Program-made: the position numbers and the translations under genes
Shown: in pieces, positions 1-7,205 of the stretch
How the letters are laid out: the number at the start of each line of letters is the position of its first letter
Numbering within the stretch: the first letter of the stretch is position 1
NCBI GenBank assembly: GCA_963595735.1
Contig: CAVBJJ010000008.1
Coordinates: forward strand, 12,416-76,415
Origin: CALWOS01 sp963595735
GTDB taxonomy: Bacteria; Bacillota; Clostridia; Oscillospirales; Oscillospiraceae
DNA length: 64,000 nt
Reading direction: 5' to 3'
Notes under the pieces: generated by a model
Told to the model about the DNA's origin: nothing
Database searches by the model: none
What the model saw: only the letters and a program-made list of their open reading frames with translations

Positions 1-39
1 GTAGAGGATTTTGAAAAAGCCCTGCAGCAATATCTATGA
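1..39 (+). CDS. 3' end of an unidentified gene (partial)
   Basis: The window opens inside an open frame that reads VEDFEKALQQYL and stops at TGA (37-39). Only twelve residues are visible, so no function can be given. A strong terminator about 100 bases downstream supports this being the end of a plus-strand transcription unit. Confidence 0.6.
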   Translation, partial: VEDFEKALQQYL

Positions 40-142
40 TGGATACAGGCCATCTGACCCAGGCATTTCCCGGTCAGGCGATCTGGCACGATGACAAAAA
101 TTCGTCGCGCGGCAACCCATGCACATCGCGATACAGCTATAC

Positions 143-183
143 AAAACGACGGCTCTGAAATACCAAAGCCGTCGTTTTTTTCA
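143..183. terminator. Rho-independent terminator between the partial gene and spo0A
   Basis: A 12-bp perfect stem (143-154 with 167-178) closes a short loop and ends in a T run. It terminates the plus-strand gene. Its A-rich 5' arm gives a T run on the other strand too, so it can also serve spo0A. Confidence 0.85.
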
Positions 184-255
184 TTGGATTGACAGGGGTA
201 TCTAACATCACCCCTTTTTTAAGAAAACCGTACTGTCCCCGCTTTGCAGTCTCAC

Positions 256-1047
256 TCAGCCCAGCGCCTGGCCGGACTGCTTGAGCCGCAGGCTCAGACA
301 GTCCGCGATCATGGCGATAAACTCGCTGTTAGTGGGCTTGCCTTTGATATTGGAAACGGTGTAGCCGAAGAATTTTTGCAGCGTTTCCAAATCGCCGCGA
401 TCCCATGCCACCTCAATGGCATGGCGAATGGCGCGCTCCACACGAGAGGGCGTAGTGCTGAACTTTTTCGCCACCGTAGGATACAGCACCTTGGTCACGG
501 CGTTGATCACATCCATATCGTTGACCGTGAGCACAATGGCCTCCCGCAGGTATTGATAGCCCTTGATATGCGCCGGAACGCCGATTTCGTGAATGATCTC
601 CGTGACCATGTGCTCCAAGGGCACATTCTGCAATTGCACGGGGCTTCGCGTCAGCAGCACCGGCGCGCTGCTGGGCACGGCTTCCATCGTCAAGCGCACC
701 CGCTGGAGCAGATTCTCCAGGTCACAGGGCTTGGGTACAAAGTAGGCCACGCCCCTGTCTACACATTCCCGGATCACAGCCTCGGTACAAAAGCCGGAGC
801 TGACAAACACCCGGGTGGGATATTCCTGTTCCTTTATCGCCGCCAAAATGGAAAAGCCATCTCGCTTCGGCAGCAGTATATCCATGATCAGAGCATCCGG
901 GCGGGTTTCCGCCAGCTGCTCCAGTGCAAGTGCGCCATCCCCCACACTTGCCACAAGCTCCATATCCGGTTCTGCCTGGATCAGGCTTTCCAGAGATTGC
1001 CGATAATCCTCCGCAGCATCTGCGATCATGATTCTGATTGTTCCCAT
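256..1047 (-). CDS. spo0A: Sporulation master regulator Spo0A
   Basis: Spo0A is the phosphorelay response regulator that commits the cell to sporulation. The 263-residue protein has an N-terminal receiver (about 1-120) and a C-terminal Spo0A DNA-binding domain (about 150-260). That domain carries the family signature SRVERAIRHAIEVAW and a NSEFIAMIAD segment, and the length matches the usual 260-270 residues. The start is taken at ATG 1047, because AGGAGG lies just upstream (1055-1060); a longer frame to 1107 has no ribosome site. The phosphoacceptor Asp in IMDILLP and the Lys in VPKPCD are present. The acidic pocket reads A-D-A, so the second Asp of the canonical A-D-D is Ala, and the conserved Thr is Ser (VSSGF). 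spoIVB, the usual upstream neighbour, is absent here. Confidence 0.95.
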   Translation of the reverse strand: MGTIRIMIADAAEDYRQSLESLIQAEPDMELVASVGDGALALEQLAETRPDALIMDILLPKRDGFSILAAIKEQEYPTRVFVSSGFCTEAVIRECVDRGVAYFVPKPCDLENLLQRVRLTMEAVPSSAPVLLTRSPVQLQNVPLEHMVTEIIHEIGVPAHIKGYQYLREAIVLTVNDMDVINAVTKVLYPTVAKKFSTTPSRVERAIRHAIEVAWDRGDLETLQKFFGYTVSNIKGKPTNSEFIAMIADCLSLRLKQSGQALG

Positions 1048-1199
1048 TTGATTTCCTCCTCTATCTGCCAGATGATCTTGCTGGACTGTATTCAATATTC
1101 CAGGCACAGCCCGGGACCTCCCCGTCCCATGTGGGGTGTGCGTTTTTTTGAATCACTCCTACAATTTACCACATTTTGGCGAGACAGTTTGTCAAACCA

Positions 1200-1302
1200 T
1201 GTCGAATCGGATGGAGTTTCGCTCCCGTGATTCCCCGAAAAATCGACAAATTTTCCTTGTGATCTCAACACTTTTCAACATTTCTTTCGACATCTGTCGA
1301 AA
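1200..1302 (-). promoter_or_regulatory. spo0A control region: 0A boxes and a sigma-H-like promoter
   Basis: Four matches to the 0A box core (TGTCGAA or its complement) lie upstream of spo0A. Two form the palindrome TTTCGACATCTGTCGAAA (1285-1302), one is TTGTCGA on the minus strand (1243-1249), and one is TGTCGAA (1200-1206). On the minus strand AGGAAAAT (1257-1250) and GGGGAAT (1236-1230), 13 bases apart, resemble a sigma-H promoter. The 1243-1249 box sits inside its spacer. By analogy with B. subtilis this implies autoregulation by Spo0A~P. Confidence 0.75.
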
Positions 1303-1329
1303 GCTGCGAAAAACTGGCTGCGGGAGGTT

Positions 1330-2739
1330 TCAACTGTCCTCGCCATAAATAAAGTCCAGCCCCCAATACCGCGCCATGGCCACATTTTTCCAGTCGTCCG
1401 GATCCGGCTCCAGCTCCGGAGCCATGGAAAAGCAATTATACCGGTTCTGGGAGGTGATCCGGTGCAAATGCATTTCGTGCTGTCCGGCAGCAACAGCGGC
1501 GGAGATCGTCGCTGCCCGCTGGTCAAATTCCTTTCGGGTTCGGGCAAGATCCTGCAGCGCCGTGTTCGCGCTGACGGCAACACCGGCCAGCAACGCCACG
1601 GCCACGACCCCGATCAATCGCCGGGCAAGCGTGCCCCTCCGCCGGCGCTTGTGCGCCTTGTCCCCCGCCTGCCGGCCATACAGCACCGGCACCACGCAGG
1701 CCACCGGCACGATCAGATCCAGCGCCAGAATGCCGCTCCAGACCCGCAGGGGAAACTGGGGGCTGAGCGCCATGGCCAGGGTAGCGCCGGCTGCGGCGAT
1801 CACAAACAGAATGGGCGGCGCCAGAGCCCGCGCCGGACAACGGCGAAACAATACCGCCAACACCAGCACCAGCGCACACAGCACCGTGATCCACACCAGC
1901 GGCCGGAACAGACTGTAGCCCTCCTGGAGGATGCGCTCCGCCCGCGTCAGGCAGTCCTGCAGGCTGCCCATTCCGCCCGCACCGGCCAGGCGGTTTTGCT
2001 GGGCGGGGGATTTCAGCATCAGTAGCACGCCGGCACAAACGCCGAGAAAACCGGTAATCATCCAGGGGCGGATGCGCTTTTTCTGCGCCCGGAACACCAC
2101 CATCGTACACAGCACCAGCAGCGCCAGCGCCGCGCCGGTGTTTTCGTTTGTCCAGCCCGCGATGCCGCCGCCGAGGAGCATGAGAACCGCACACAACGCC
2201 TCTCGTCCGGCGCTGCGGGGTCTGCGGTCTTCCCAGCGGAGCACCCGGCGGTAGGGGATATAAAACAGCAGCACGATCAGGATACCGAACAGGTAGTTTG
2301 CCGCGCCGATGGTCCAAAGAAAGCTGCTGCCAAACTCCGGCGTGAGGAACCAAAGCCCGGCAAACACCAGCGCGATGCCGCCGGCGCTGATCCGTCCCAA
2401 ACTGCCCGCGCCATGATAGGCGATCACCAGACACAACAGGGAAAAGCCCAGGGCATTGACCACATCATTGCCCGGCTCGCCCAGCCACAGCTGCAGCTGC
2501 CCGATGCAGTGTACCACAGCGCGGCCGTTGAGCTGCAGGTAGTGCAGCTTTTGGCTTTCCAACAGCTGTCCAAGACTGCGCACCGGCTGCTTGGTAACAA
2601 AATCCATCACATAGGCGTAATCGTCGCTGTACAGCGGCGTGCGCAAATTCATCACCAGCAGCAGCACAAAAATACCAACCAATACAATAAAAGGCGTCGT
2701 CCGTAACCGGCGACGCCCAAAATCTCTTGCTTCTTTCAA
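1330..2739 (-). CDS. Polytopic membrane protein, DUF6056-like, probable GT-C-type glycosyltransferase of a Gtr cassette
   Basis: A 469-residue integral membrane protein with roughly ten hydrophobic segments. The start is a TTG at 2739 whose codon overlaps the stop of the upstream gene (TTGA). AAAGGAG lies 8 bases before it, so translation is probably coupled; the open frame upstream overlaps gtrA and is not used. After the first membrane segment a short loop contains YSDDYAY, an acidic pair placed as in GT-C lipid-sugar transferases. It is the last gene after a polyprenyl-phosphate glycosyltransferase and a GtrA protein. In such three-gene cassettes the third, variable gene transfers the flipped sugar onto a surface polymer. 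Family assignment is from sequence memory; the enzymatic role is inference. Confidence 0.7.
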   Translation of the reverse strand: MKEARDFGRRRLRTTPFIVLVGIFVLLLVMNLRTPLYSDDYAYVMDFVTKQPVRSLGQLLESQKLHYLQLNGRAVVHCIGQLQLWLGEPGNDVVNALGFSLLCLVIAYHGAGSLGRISAGGIALVFAGLWFLTPEFGSSFLWTIGAANYLFGILIVLLFYIPYRRVLRWEDRRPRSAGREALCAVLMLLGGGIAGWTNENTGAALALLVLCTMVVFRAQKKRIRPWMITGFLGVCAGVLLMLKSPAQQNRLAGAGGMGSLQDCLTRAERILQEGYSLFRPLVWITVLCALVLVLAVLFRRCPARALAPPILFVIAAAGATLAMALSPQFPLRVWSGILALDLIVPVACVVPVLYGRQAGDKAHKRRRRGTLARRLIGVVAVALLAGVAVSANTALQDLARTRKEFDQRAATISAAVAAGQHEMHLHRITSQNRYNCFSMAPELEPDPDDWKNVAMARYWGLDFIYGEDS

Positions 2740-3332
2740 TCTTTCAACTCCTTTTTCGGCGGGCGTTTCAGAGTGGGAAGCTGCTGATCCTTGCCGGGCA
2801 GTTTGTGCTGCCGAAAGGTAAAGATCCGCTGTCCGTTGTAGTTGAACAGCACAAACAGCACCATACCTGCCAGCATGGTCAGGTTTCCCTGCGCCCGGGC
2901 GCTGAAGGAGGAGTTCCGCAGCAGCCATTCCACCAACGGCCGCGCCAGGCCATAGGCCAGCACATAGCACACGGCAATATTGATGGCAAAGCGCACCGCC
3001 AGCTTTCTCTTGTCCTGCCCCTCCACCTGGAAGGTGAAGCGGGAGTTCAGATAAAAGCTGAGCAGGCTGCTGAAGATATAGTTACAGGCCGTGGAGGGCC
3101 AGTAGCCGGCGTGAACCACATTGTACAGGATGGCCATGATGCCATAGCCCACCAGCGTGTTCACCGCGCCGACCATGCCAAAACGGATAAAGGCACTGCT
3201 GAGCATTTTCTTCACCAGACGGGTGTTGAGCAGCGCCTGCATCCAGCGGGTATCTATAATATAATAGCCAAGGCGTTGGGCGGGGGTAAGTCCCGTGGAC
3301 GCCGTGGTCATGGATTTCTGTTTCTTATCCAT
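2736..3332 (-). CDS. GtrA family membrane protein (polyprenyl-phosphate sugar flippase-like)
   Basis: A 198-residue protein with the GtrA core at about 45-175. It has four membrane segments, including the typical IRFGMVGAVNTLVGYGIMAI and FSSLLSFYLNSRFTF blocks. GtrA proteins are thought to flip undecaprenyl-phosphate-linked sugars across the membrane. The ATG overlaps the stop of the upstream glycosyltransferase (TAATG), and its own stop overlaps the TTG of the next gene, so the three genes form one tightly coupled operon. A basic C-terminal tail follows the last segment. Confidence 0.85.
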   Translation of the reverse strand: MDKKQKSMTTASTGLTPAQRLGYYIIDTRWMQALLNTRLVKKMLSSAFIRFGMVGAVNTLVGYGIMAILYNVVHAGYWPSTACNYIFSSLLSFYLNSRFTFQVEGQDKRKLAVRFAINIAVCYVLAYGLARPLVEWLLRNSSFSARAQGNLTMLAGMVLFVLFNYNGQRIFTFRQHKLPGKDQQLPTLKRPPKKELKD

Positions 3333-4300
3333 TATTTGTTCTCCTCATCCGTCTCTCGCACAAAGTACAGGGGACGCGCCTTTGTCTCCAAATAGGTCTT
3401 TCCCAGATAGTGTCCCAGCAGCGCCATACACAGCAATATCACGCCGCCCACCAGGCTGATCATCCCACAAAGCACCGGCGTCATGTCGCTGCCGGGGTGG
3501 ATCCCCGCGGCGATCCAGAGGATCAGCGCAAGTGCCAAAAGCCCGCCGCCCATCAGAGCCGGCAGGCGCAGGGGAAACAGCGAAAGGGAACAGATCCCCT
3601 CCAGGGAATACCGCAGCAGGCCGGAAAAGGACCATTTGCTTTCCCCGGCGGCGCGGTTGACATTTTCATAGGGGATCCAGCGCGTGTGAAAGCCCACCAG
3701 GGCAAACAGCCCCTTGGTAAAGCGGCCATGCTCCGGCAACGCCAAGATCGCATCGGCCACCACCCGGCGCATCAGACGAAAATCCGTTGCGCCCTGGGGC
3801 AAATCAAAATGGGACATGGCATTGACCGCCCCATAAAACCGCTGGGAGAGAAAGCTGCGCACCGGCGCTTCTCCGCTGCGATCCTGGCGGCAGGCGCCCA
3901 CCACATCCACATCCGGGTCAGACCGGAGGATATCGTACATTTGTCCCAGCAGCGCCGGCGGATGCTGCAAGTCCGCGTCCACAAAGGCGACAAAATCGCC
4001 CGTGGACATTTTCAGGCCGCAGAGCATGGCGGCCTCCTTGCCGAAGTTCCGGGAAAAGCTGGCATAGCGCACACGCCTGTCCGCACGCGCCGCCCGGCGC
4101 AGCAGCGAAAGGGTCTTGTCCACAGAACCATCGTCGATAAAAATCAGTTCCCATTCCGGCTCCGGCCATTCGTGCATGACGCGGACGATCTCTTCCAGAA
4201 ACAGGGGCAACACTTCCGCCTCGTTCCAGCAGGGCACGATAACCGAGATTTTCTTCCGGAGAGAACTGGGGTGTTCTTCTCGTTGAAATTCCTGTGTCAT
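3332..4300 (-). CDS. Family 2 glycosyltransferase, GtrB/DPM1-like polyprenyl-phosphate glycosyltransferase
   Basis: A 322-residue enzyme with a cytoplasmic GT-A domain followed by two C-terminal membrane helices, the standard layout of GtrB-like enzymes. These charge undecaprenyl phosphate with a hexose. The GT-A domain has SVIVPCWNEAEVLP at the start and the VDADLQHPP metal/nucleotide motif near residue 100. The ATG at 4300 is preceded by AGGA; the open frame extends further upstream without a ribosome site and across the promoter. It heads the operon with the GtrA and DUF6056-like genes. Confidence 0.88.
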   Translation of the reverse strand: MTQEFQREEHPSSLRKKISVIVPCWNEAEVLPLFLEEIVRVMHEWPEPEWELIFIDDGSVDKTLSLLRRAARADRRVRYASFSRNFGKEAAMLCGLKMSTGDFVAFVDADLQHPPALLGQMYDILRSDPDVDVVGACRQDRSGEAPVRSFLSQRFYGAVNAMSHFDLPQGATDFRLMRRVVADAILALPEHGRFTKGLFALVGFHTRWIPYENVNRAAGESKWSFSGLLRYSLEGICSLSLFPLRLPALMGGGLLALALILWIAAGIHPGSDMTPVLCGMISLVGGVILLCMALLGHYLGKTYLETKARPLYFVRETDEENK

Positions 4301-4360
4301 ATGATATTCCTGCCTTCTCCTACTCACCGCAAAGGAACAATATTGTCTCTCATTCAGCTT

Positions 4361-4389
4361 ATTATAGCCGGAAACTCCAGAGATTGCAA
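4361..4389 (-). promoter_or_regulatory. Sigma-A promoter of the glycosylation operon
   Basis: On the minus strand TTGCAA (4389-4384) and a perfect TATAAT (4366-4361) are separated by 17 bases, about 60 bases upstream of the glycosyltransferase ATG. Apart from this promoter and the hairpin at 4536-4576, the 310-base gap between the operon and the symporter gene shows nothing I can identify. Confidence 0.75.
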
Positions 4390-4535
4390 GCAAAAAATGC
4401 ACCACCGATACGCCGAAAAGAAAATCTGGCGCAATTTACGGAAAAATCGCGCCGCGCTAAGCACAAGCCTGTCGCTATGAACAGGGCGCCTTGTGCCCCC
4501 GCTTCTTCGCCAAACAGTTTCTTTATCACAAGCAA

Positions 4536-4576
4536 CAAACAGGCTCCGACGAAAAAAATCCGTCAGAGCCTGTTTG
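4536..4576 (-). terminator. Hairpin, probable terminator of the symporter gene
   Basis: A 16-base arm (4536-4551) pairs with 4561-4576 around a loop that is T-rich on the minus strand. It lies just downstream of the symporter stop. The T run after the stem is weak, so the terminator reading is probable rather than certain. Confidence 0.6.
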
Positions 4577-4610
4577 CAGAAAAAGGAATATAGAGGAGTA
4601 AGAATGAAAG

Positions 4611-5945
4611 CTATTTCCAAGGGAAAGTTACGATGCCGTAGATATAGATCACTGCGATGATCGCCGGGACGATGTACCGAAACAGCGGCTTCATCCACCC
4701 GCGGATCTTCAGGCCGCTTCCCGTGTTGGCCTCCTGGAGGAAATTGTCCCAGCCCCAGCCGAACTTATTGCAGCAAAACAGGACAAGCACCAGAGAGCCA
4801 AGCGGCAGAATATTGGTCGAAACCACAAAGTCCCAGAAATCCAGCCAGGTCGTCCCCTTGGCAAAGGGCTGGAAATGAAATATATTGAAGCCCAGTGCCG
4901 TGGTCAGCGCAATAGCGAACACGCCGATGCCGCACACCAGACTGCCCTTGGGACGGGACCAGCCGGTCAGCTCCCGCACCATGGCCAGAATGTTCTCACA
5001 AACGCCCAGAACCGTGGACATGGCGGCAAAAATCATGAACAGAAAGAACAGAGAACCCCACAGCTGCCCGCCGGACATATTGCGGAACACCGCCGCCATC
5101 GTATCAAACAGCAGGCTGGGTCCGGCGTTGACCTCCAATCCATAGGTAAAGCAGGCGGGGAAAATGATAATGCCCGCCAGCACGGCGACCAGCGTGTCCA
5201 GCGCGACCACATGGACGGCTTCGCCCATCAGGGAGCGCTCCTTGCCGATATAGCTGCCGAAGATCGCCATGCCGCCCATGCCGGTGGAAAGGGTGAAAAA
5301 GGCCTGATTCATCGCGCCGACGATGACGGAGCCGTTGATTTTGGAAAAATCCGGCTTCAGGTAAAAGGCCATTCCCTTGCCGGCGCCGTCCAGGCGGAGA
5401 CTGTGGATGGCCAGAACGAGCATCAGGATCAACAGCGCGGACATCGTGATCTTGGTGACCCGCTCCAGACCGCCCTGGAGATGAAACGAGAGAATGACAA
5501 AGGCGACCACCACCGTGATGAGCAAAAAGCCCACATTCACGCCGGGGCTGGCCAGCATGGCCGCAAAGCCCAGAGACCCGCTCTGGCCGGTCAGGAACTT
5601 GAAAAAGTAATAGATGATCCAGCCGCAGACCACGGTGTAAAAGGCCATCAGGGCGACATTGCCCGCCAGACACACCCAGCCGAAGCCGCCCCATTTCTGT
5701 CCGGGCTTTTGCAGCTTCCGGTACATATACAGGGGGCTGGTCTGCGCCGCTCTTCCAACGGAAAACTCCATGATCAGCGCCGGAATGCCCAAAACGATCA
5801 GGCAGATAATATACACCAGCATGAAGCTGCCTCCGCCGTTTTGTCCGCACATCCACGGGAATTTCCAGACATTGCCGCAGCCGATCGCGCAGCCGGCGGA
5901 CAGCATGATAAAGCCCATGCGGCTGCCGAGCTGCTCACGCTTCAC
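4611..5945 (-). CDS. Sodium-dependent transporter, neurotransmitter:sodium symporter (NSS/SNF) family
   Basis: A 444-residue protein with about eleven to twelve membrane helices that imports an amino acid or related amine with Na+. The N-terminus has the family signature SRMGFIMLSAGCAIGCGNVW followed by FPWMCGQNGGGSF, which forms the unwound helix 1 substrate and sodium site. LeuT-fold helix 6 is represented by TLSTGMGGMAIFGSYI. The start is a GTG (5945), read from GGAGGAGG in the 3' end of the preceding 60-residue gene, with an 11-base overlap. The divergent LysR gene probably controls it. The substrate cannot be told from sequence. Confidence 0.92.
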   Translation of the reverse strand: MKREQLGSRMGFIMLSAGCAIGCGNVWKFPWMCGQNGGGSFMLVYIICLIVLGIPALIMEFSVGRAAQTSPLYMYRKLQKPGQKWGGFGWVCLAGNVALMAFYTVVCGWIIYYFFKFLTGQSGSLGFAAMLASPGVNVGFLLITVVVAFVILSFHLQGGLERVTKITMSALLILMLVLAIHSLRLDGAGKGMAFYLKPDFSKINGSVIVGAMNQAFFTLSTGMGGMAIFGSYIGKERSLMGEAVHVVALDTLVAVLAGIIIFPACFTYGLEVNAGPSLLFDTMAAVFRNMSGGQLWGSLFFLFMIFAAMSTVLGVCENILAMVRELTGWSRPKGSLVCGIGVFAIALTTALGFNIFHFQPFAKGTTWLDFWDFVVSTNILPLGSLVLVLFCCNKFGWGWDNFLQEANTGSGLKIRGWMKPLFRYIVPAIIAVIYIYGIVTFPWK

Positions 5946-6117
5946 AGGGCTTGCCCTCCTCCATTATACCGCGGATGCGGGAGACCACCTCGGCATACAC
6001 CGGGGCGATATCCGGAAAGGGAAAATCGCTGTTTTCGATCCGGGTCACCCGGGTTTCCAGCTCGGTCACATATGCATATAGCTGCGCGCGCAGGCGCTTG
6101 TTTTCTTCCAAAGCCAT
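5935..6117 (-). CDS. 60-residue protein of unknown function, translationally coupled to the symporter
   Basis: The ATG at 6117 has GGAGG 7-8 bases upstream, and a sigma-A promoter lies directly before it. The reading frame overlaps the symporter start by 11 bases. The product has no membrane segment. Residues 1-28 (MALEENKRLRAQLYAYVTEL and on) look like a short coiled coil, followed by a Pro-containing turn and a second helix. I recognise no family. It is not the usual hydrophobic small NSS subunit. Placement suggests a regulator or partner of the transporter, or simply a leader for coupled translation. Confidence 0.65.
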   Translation of the reverse strand: MALEENKRLRAQLYAYVTELETRVTRIENSDFPFPDIAPVYAEVVSRIRGIMEEGKPCEA

Positions 6118-6146
6118 GTCAGAACCTCCTGTGTGTCGTACCATGT

Positions 6147-6175
6147 ATTATAGAGAACGCAACAGTATTTGTAAA
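6147..6175 (-). promoter_or_regulatory. Sigma-A promoter of the symporter operon
   Basis: Minus-strand TTTACA (6175-6170) and TATAAT (6152-6147) are 17 bases apart, 30 bases from the ATG of the 60-residue gene. Its -35 overlaps the -35 of the divergent LysR promoter. Confidence 0.8.
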
Positions 6176-6212
6176 ACGAACGATTTCGTGATATACTAAC
6201 GAAAAATTCGTT
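6169..6212 (+). promoter_or_regulatory. LysR-gene promoter and twin palindromic operator
   Basis: TTGTAA (6169-6174) and TATACT (6192-6197), 17 bases apart, form the promoter of the LysR gene. Two inverted repeats overlap it: ACGAA-N4-TTCGT (6176-6189) and ACGAA-N3-TTCGT (6199-6211). This arrangement, with a binding site over the regulator's own promoter and next to the divergent -35, fits LysR autorepression and co-inducer-dependent activation of the symporter. Confidence 0.7.
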
Positions 6213-6229
6213 TCTACAGGAGCGTTTCT

Positions 6230-7114
6230 ATGGATACCCATGTACTAAAAACCTTTATCGCCGTGTGCGAGCACGGCGGTTTTTCCGCCGCAGCGGCAAA
6301 GCTGGGCTACACCCAGTCCACCGTTTCCTCCCAGATCCGGCAGCTGGAAAGGGAGCTGGACACGGTGCTGTTCGACCGCCTGTATCACAAAATCGACCTC
6401 ACCGCAGATGGGGAGATCGTCCTCAAGCACGCCCGGTGCATTCTGGAGTCCTATGAAAAAATGACCGCCGAACTCAAGCAGCCGGAGCAGATCGCAGGCA
6501 CGATCCGCCTTGCCATGTCCAGCTCCGTGTGCAGTCGGTACTTTCAGGAGGATTTTCTGCGCTTTCGGAAGCAGTTTCCCGCCGTGCGCCTGATCGTTGC
6601 CGAAAGCGGCACCGAGGGGATGTTCGATATGCTGCAAAAGAACGAGGCCGACCTGGTCTTTACCCTGGACAGCCACATCTACAACTCCAAATACACCATC
6701 TGCGCCGAGCGGGAGGAGTCTGTACACTTCATCGCCGCGGCGGATCACCCGATTTTGCGGCGCGGCCCCCTCTCCCTCCGGGATTTCTGCCGGGAGGAAT
6801 TCGTCCTGACGGAAAACATGAGCTACCGCAAGCTGCTGAACCGGGAGCTTGCCGCCCGGTCGATCGAGCTGCGCCCCGTGCTGGAGATTGGCAATCCTCC
6901 CCAGATCTGCGAGATCGTCAAAAGCAGCCGCCTGCTCTCCTTTCTTCCGGATTTCATCTCCGCGGACTATGTCCGCGCCGGGCATCTGCAAACGCTGGAG
7001 GTCGTGGACTGCCCGGTCAAGGTCTGGACCCAGCTGCTGATCCACCGGAACAAGTGGCGGTCGGCGGCGCTGAACGCCTTTCTTGCCTTTTATACGGAGG
7101 TGATGCGGAAATAA
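6230..7114 (+). CDS. LysR family transcriptional regulator
   Basis: A 294-residue regulator with an N-terminal winged helix-turn-helix (about 1-60). The core FIAVCEHGGFSAAAAKLGYT and QSTVSSQIRQLERELDTVLF are typical LysR. A periplasmic-binding-like effector domain follows from about 90 to the end. The ATG at 6230 follows AGGAG. It is divergent from the symporter operon and shares its promoter region, so the transporter is the likely target and its substrate a likely co-inducer. Confidence 0.92.
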   Translation: MDTHVLKTFIAVCEHGGFSAAAAKLGYTQSTVSSQIRQLERELDTVLFDRLYHKIDLTADGEIVLKHARCILESYEKMTAELKQPEQIAGTIRLAMSSSVCSRYFQEDFLRFRKQFPAVRLIVAESGTEGMFDMLQKNEADLVFTLDSHIYNSKYTICAEREESVHFIAAADHPILRRGPLSLRDFCREEFVLTENMSYRKLLNRELAARSIELRPVLEIGNPPQICEIVKSSRLLSFLPDFISADYVRAGHLQTLEVVDCPVKVWTQLLIHRNKWRSAALNAFLAFYTEVMRK

Positions 7115-7133
7115 GCAGCCTGCCAAACGAAAA

Positions 7134-7182
7134 ACCCTGCCCCCGCACAGGCACAAGCTCTGTATGGGGGCAGGGTCATATT
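7134..7182. terminator. Convergent terminator between the LysR gene and the hydratase gene
   Basis: ACCCTGCCCCC (from about 7134) pairs with GGGGGCAGGGT (to about 7178) around a loop of about 20 bases, flanked by short A/T stretches. It lies between two convergent genes and probably stops both. Confidence 0.65.
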
Positions 7183-7205
7183 CTATTATAGTTCCGATTC
7201 CGGTT

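Noticed and set aside
1048..1107. Longer N-terminus for Spo0A (20 extra residues)
   Set aside because: AGGAGG lies directly before ATG 1047, and the extension has no ribosome site and no match to the family N-terminus.
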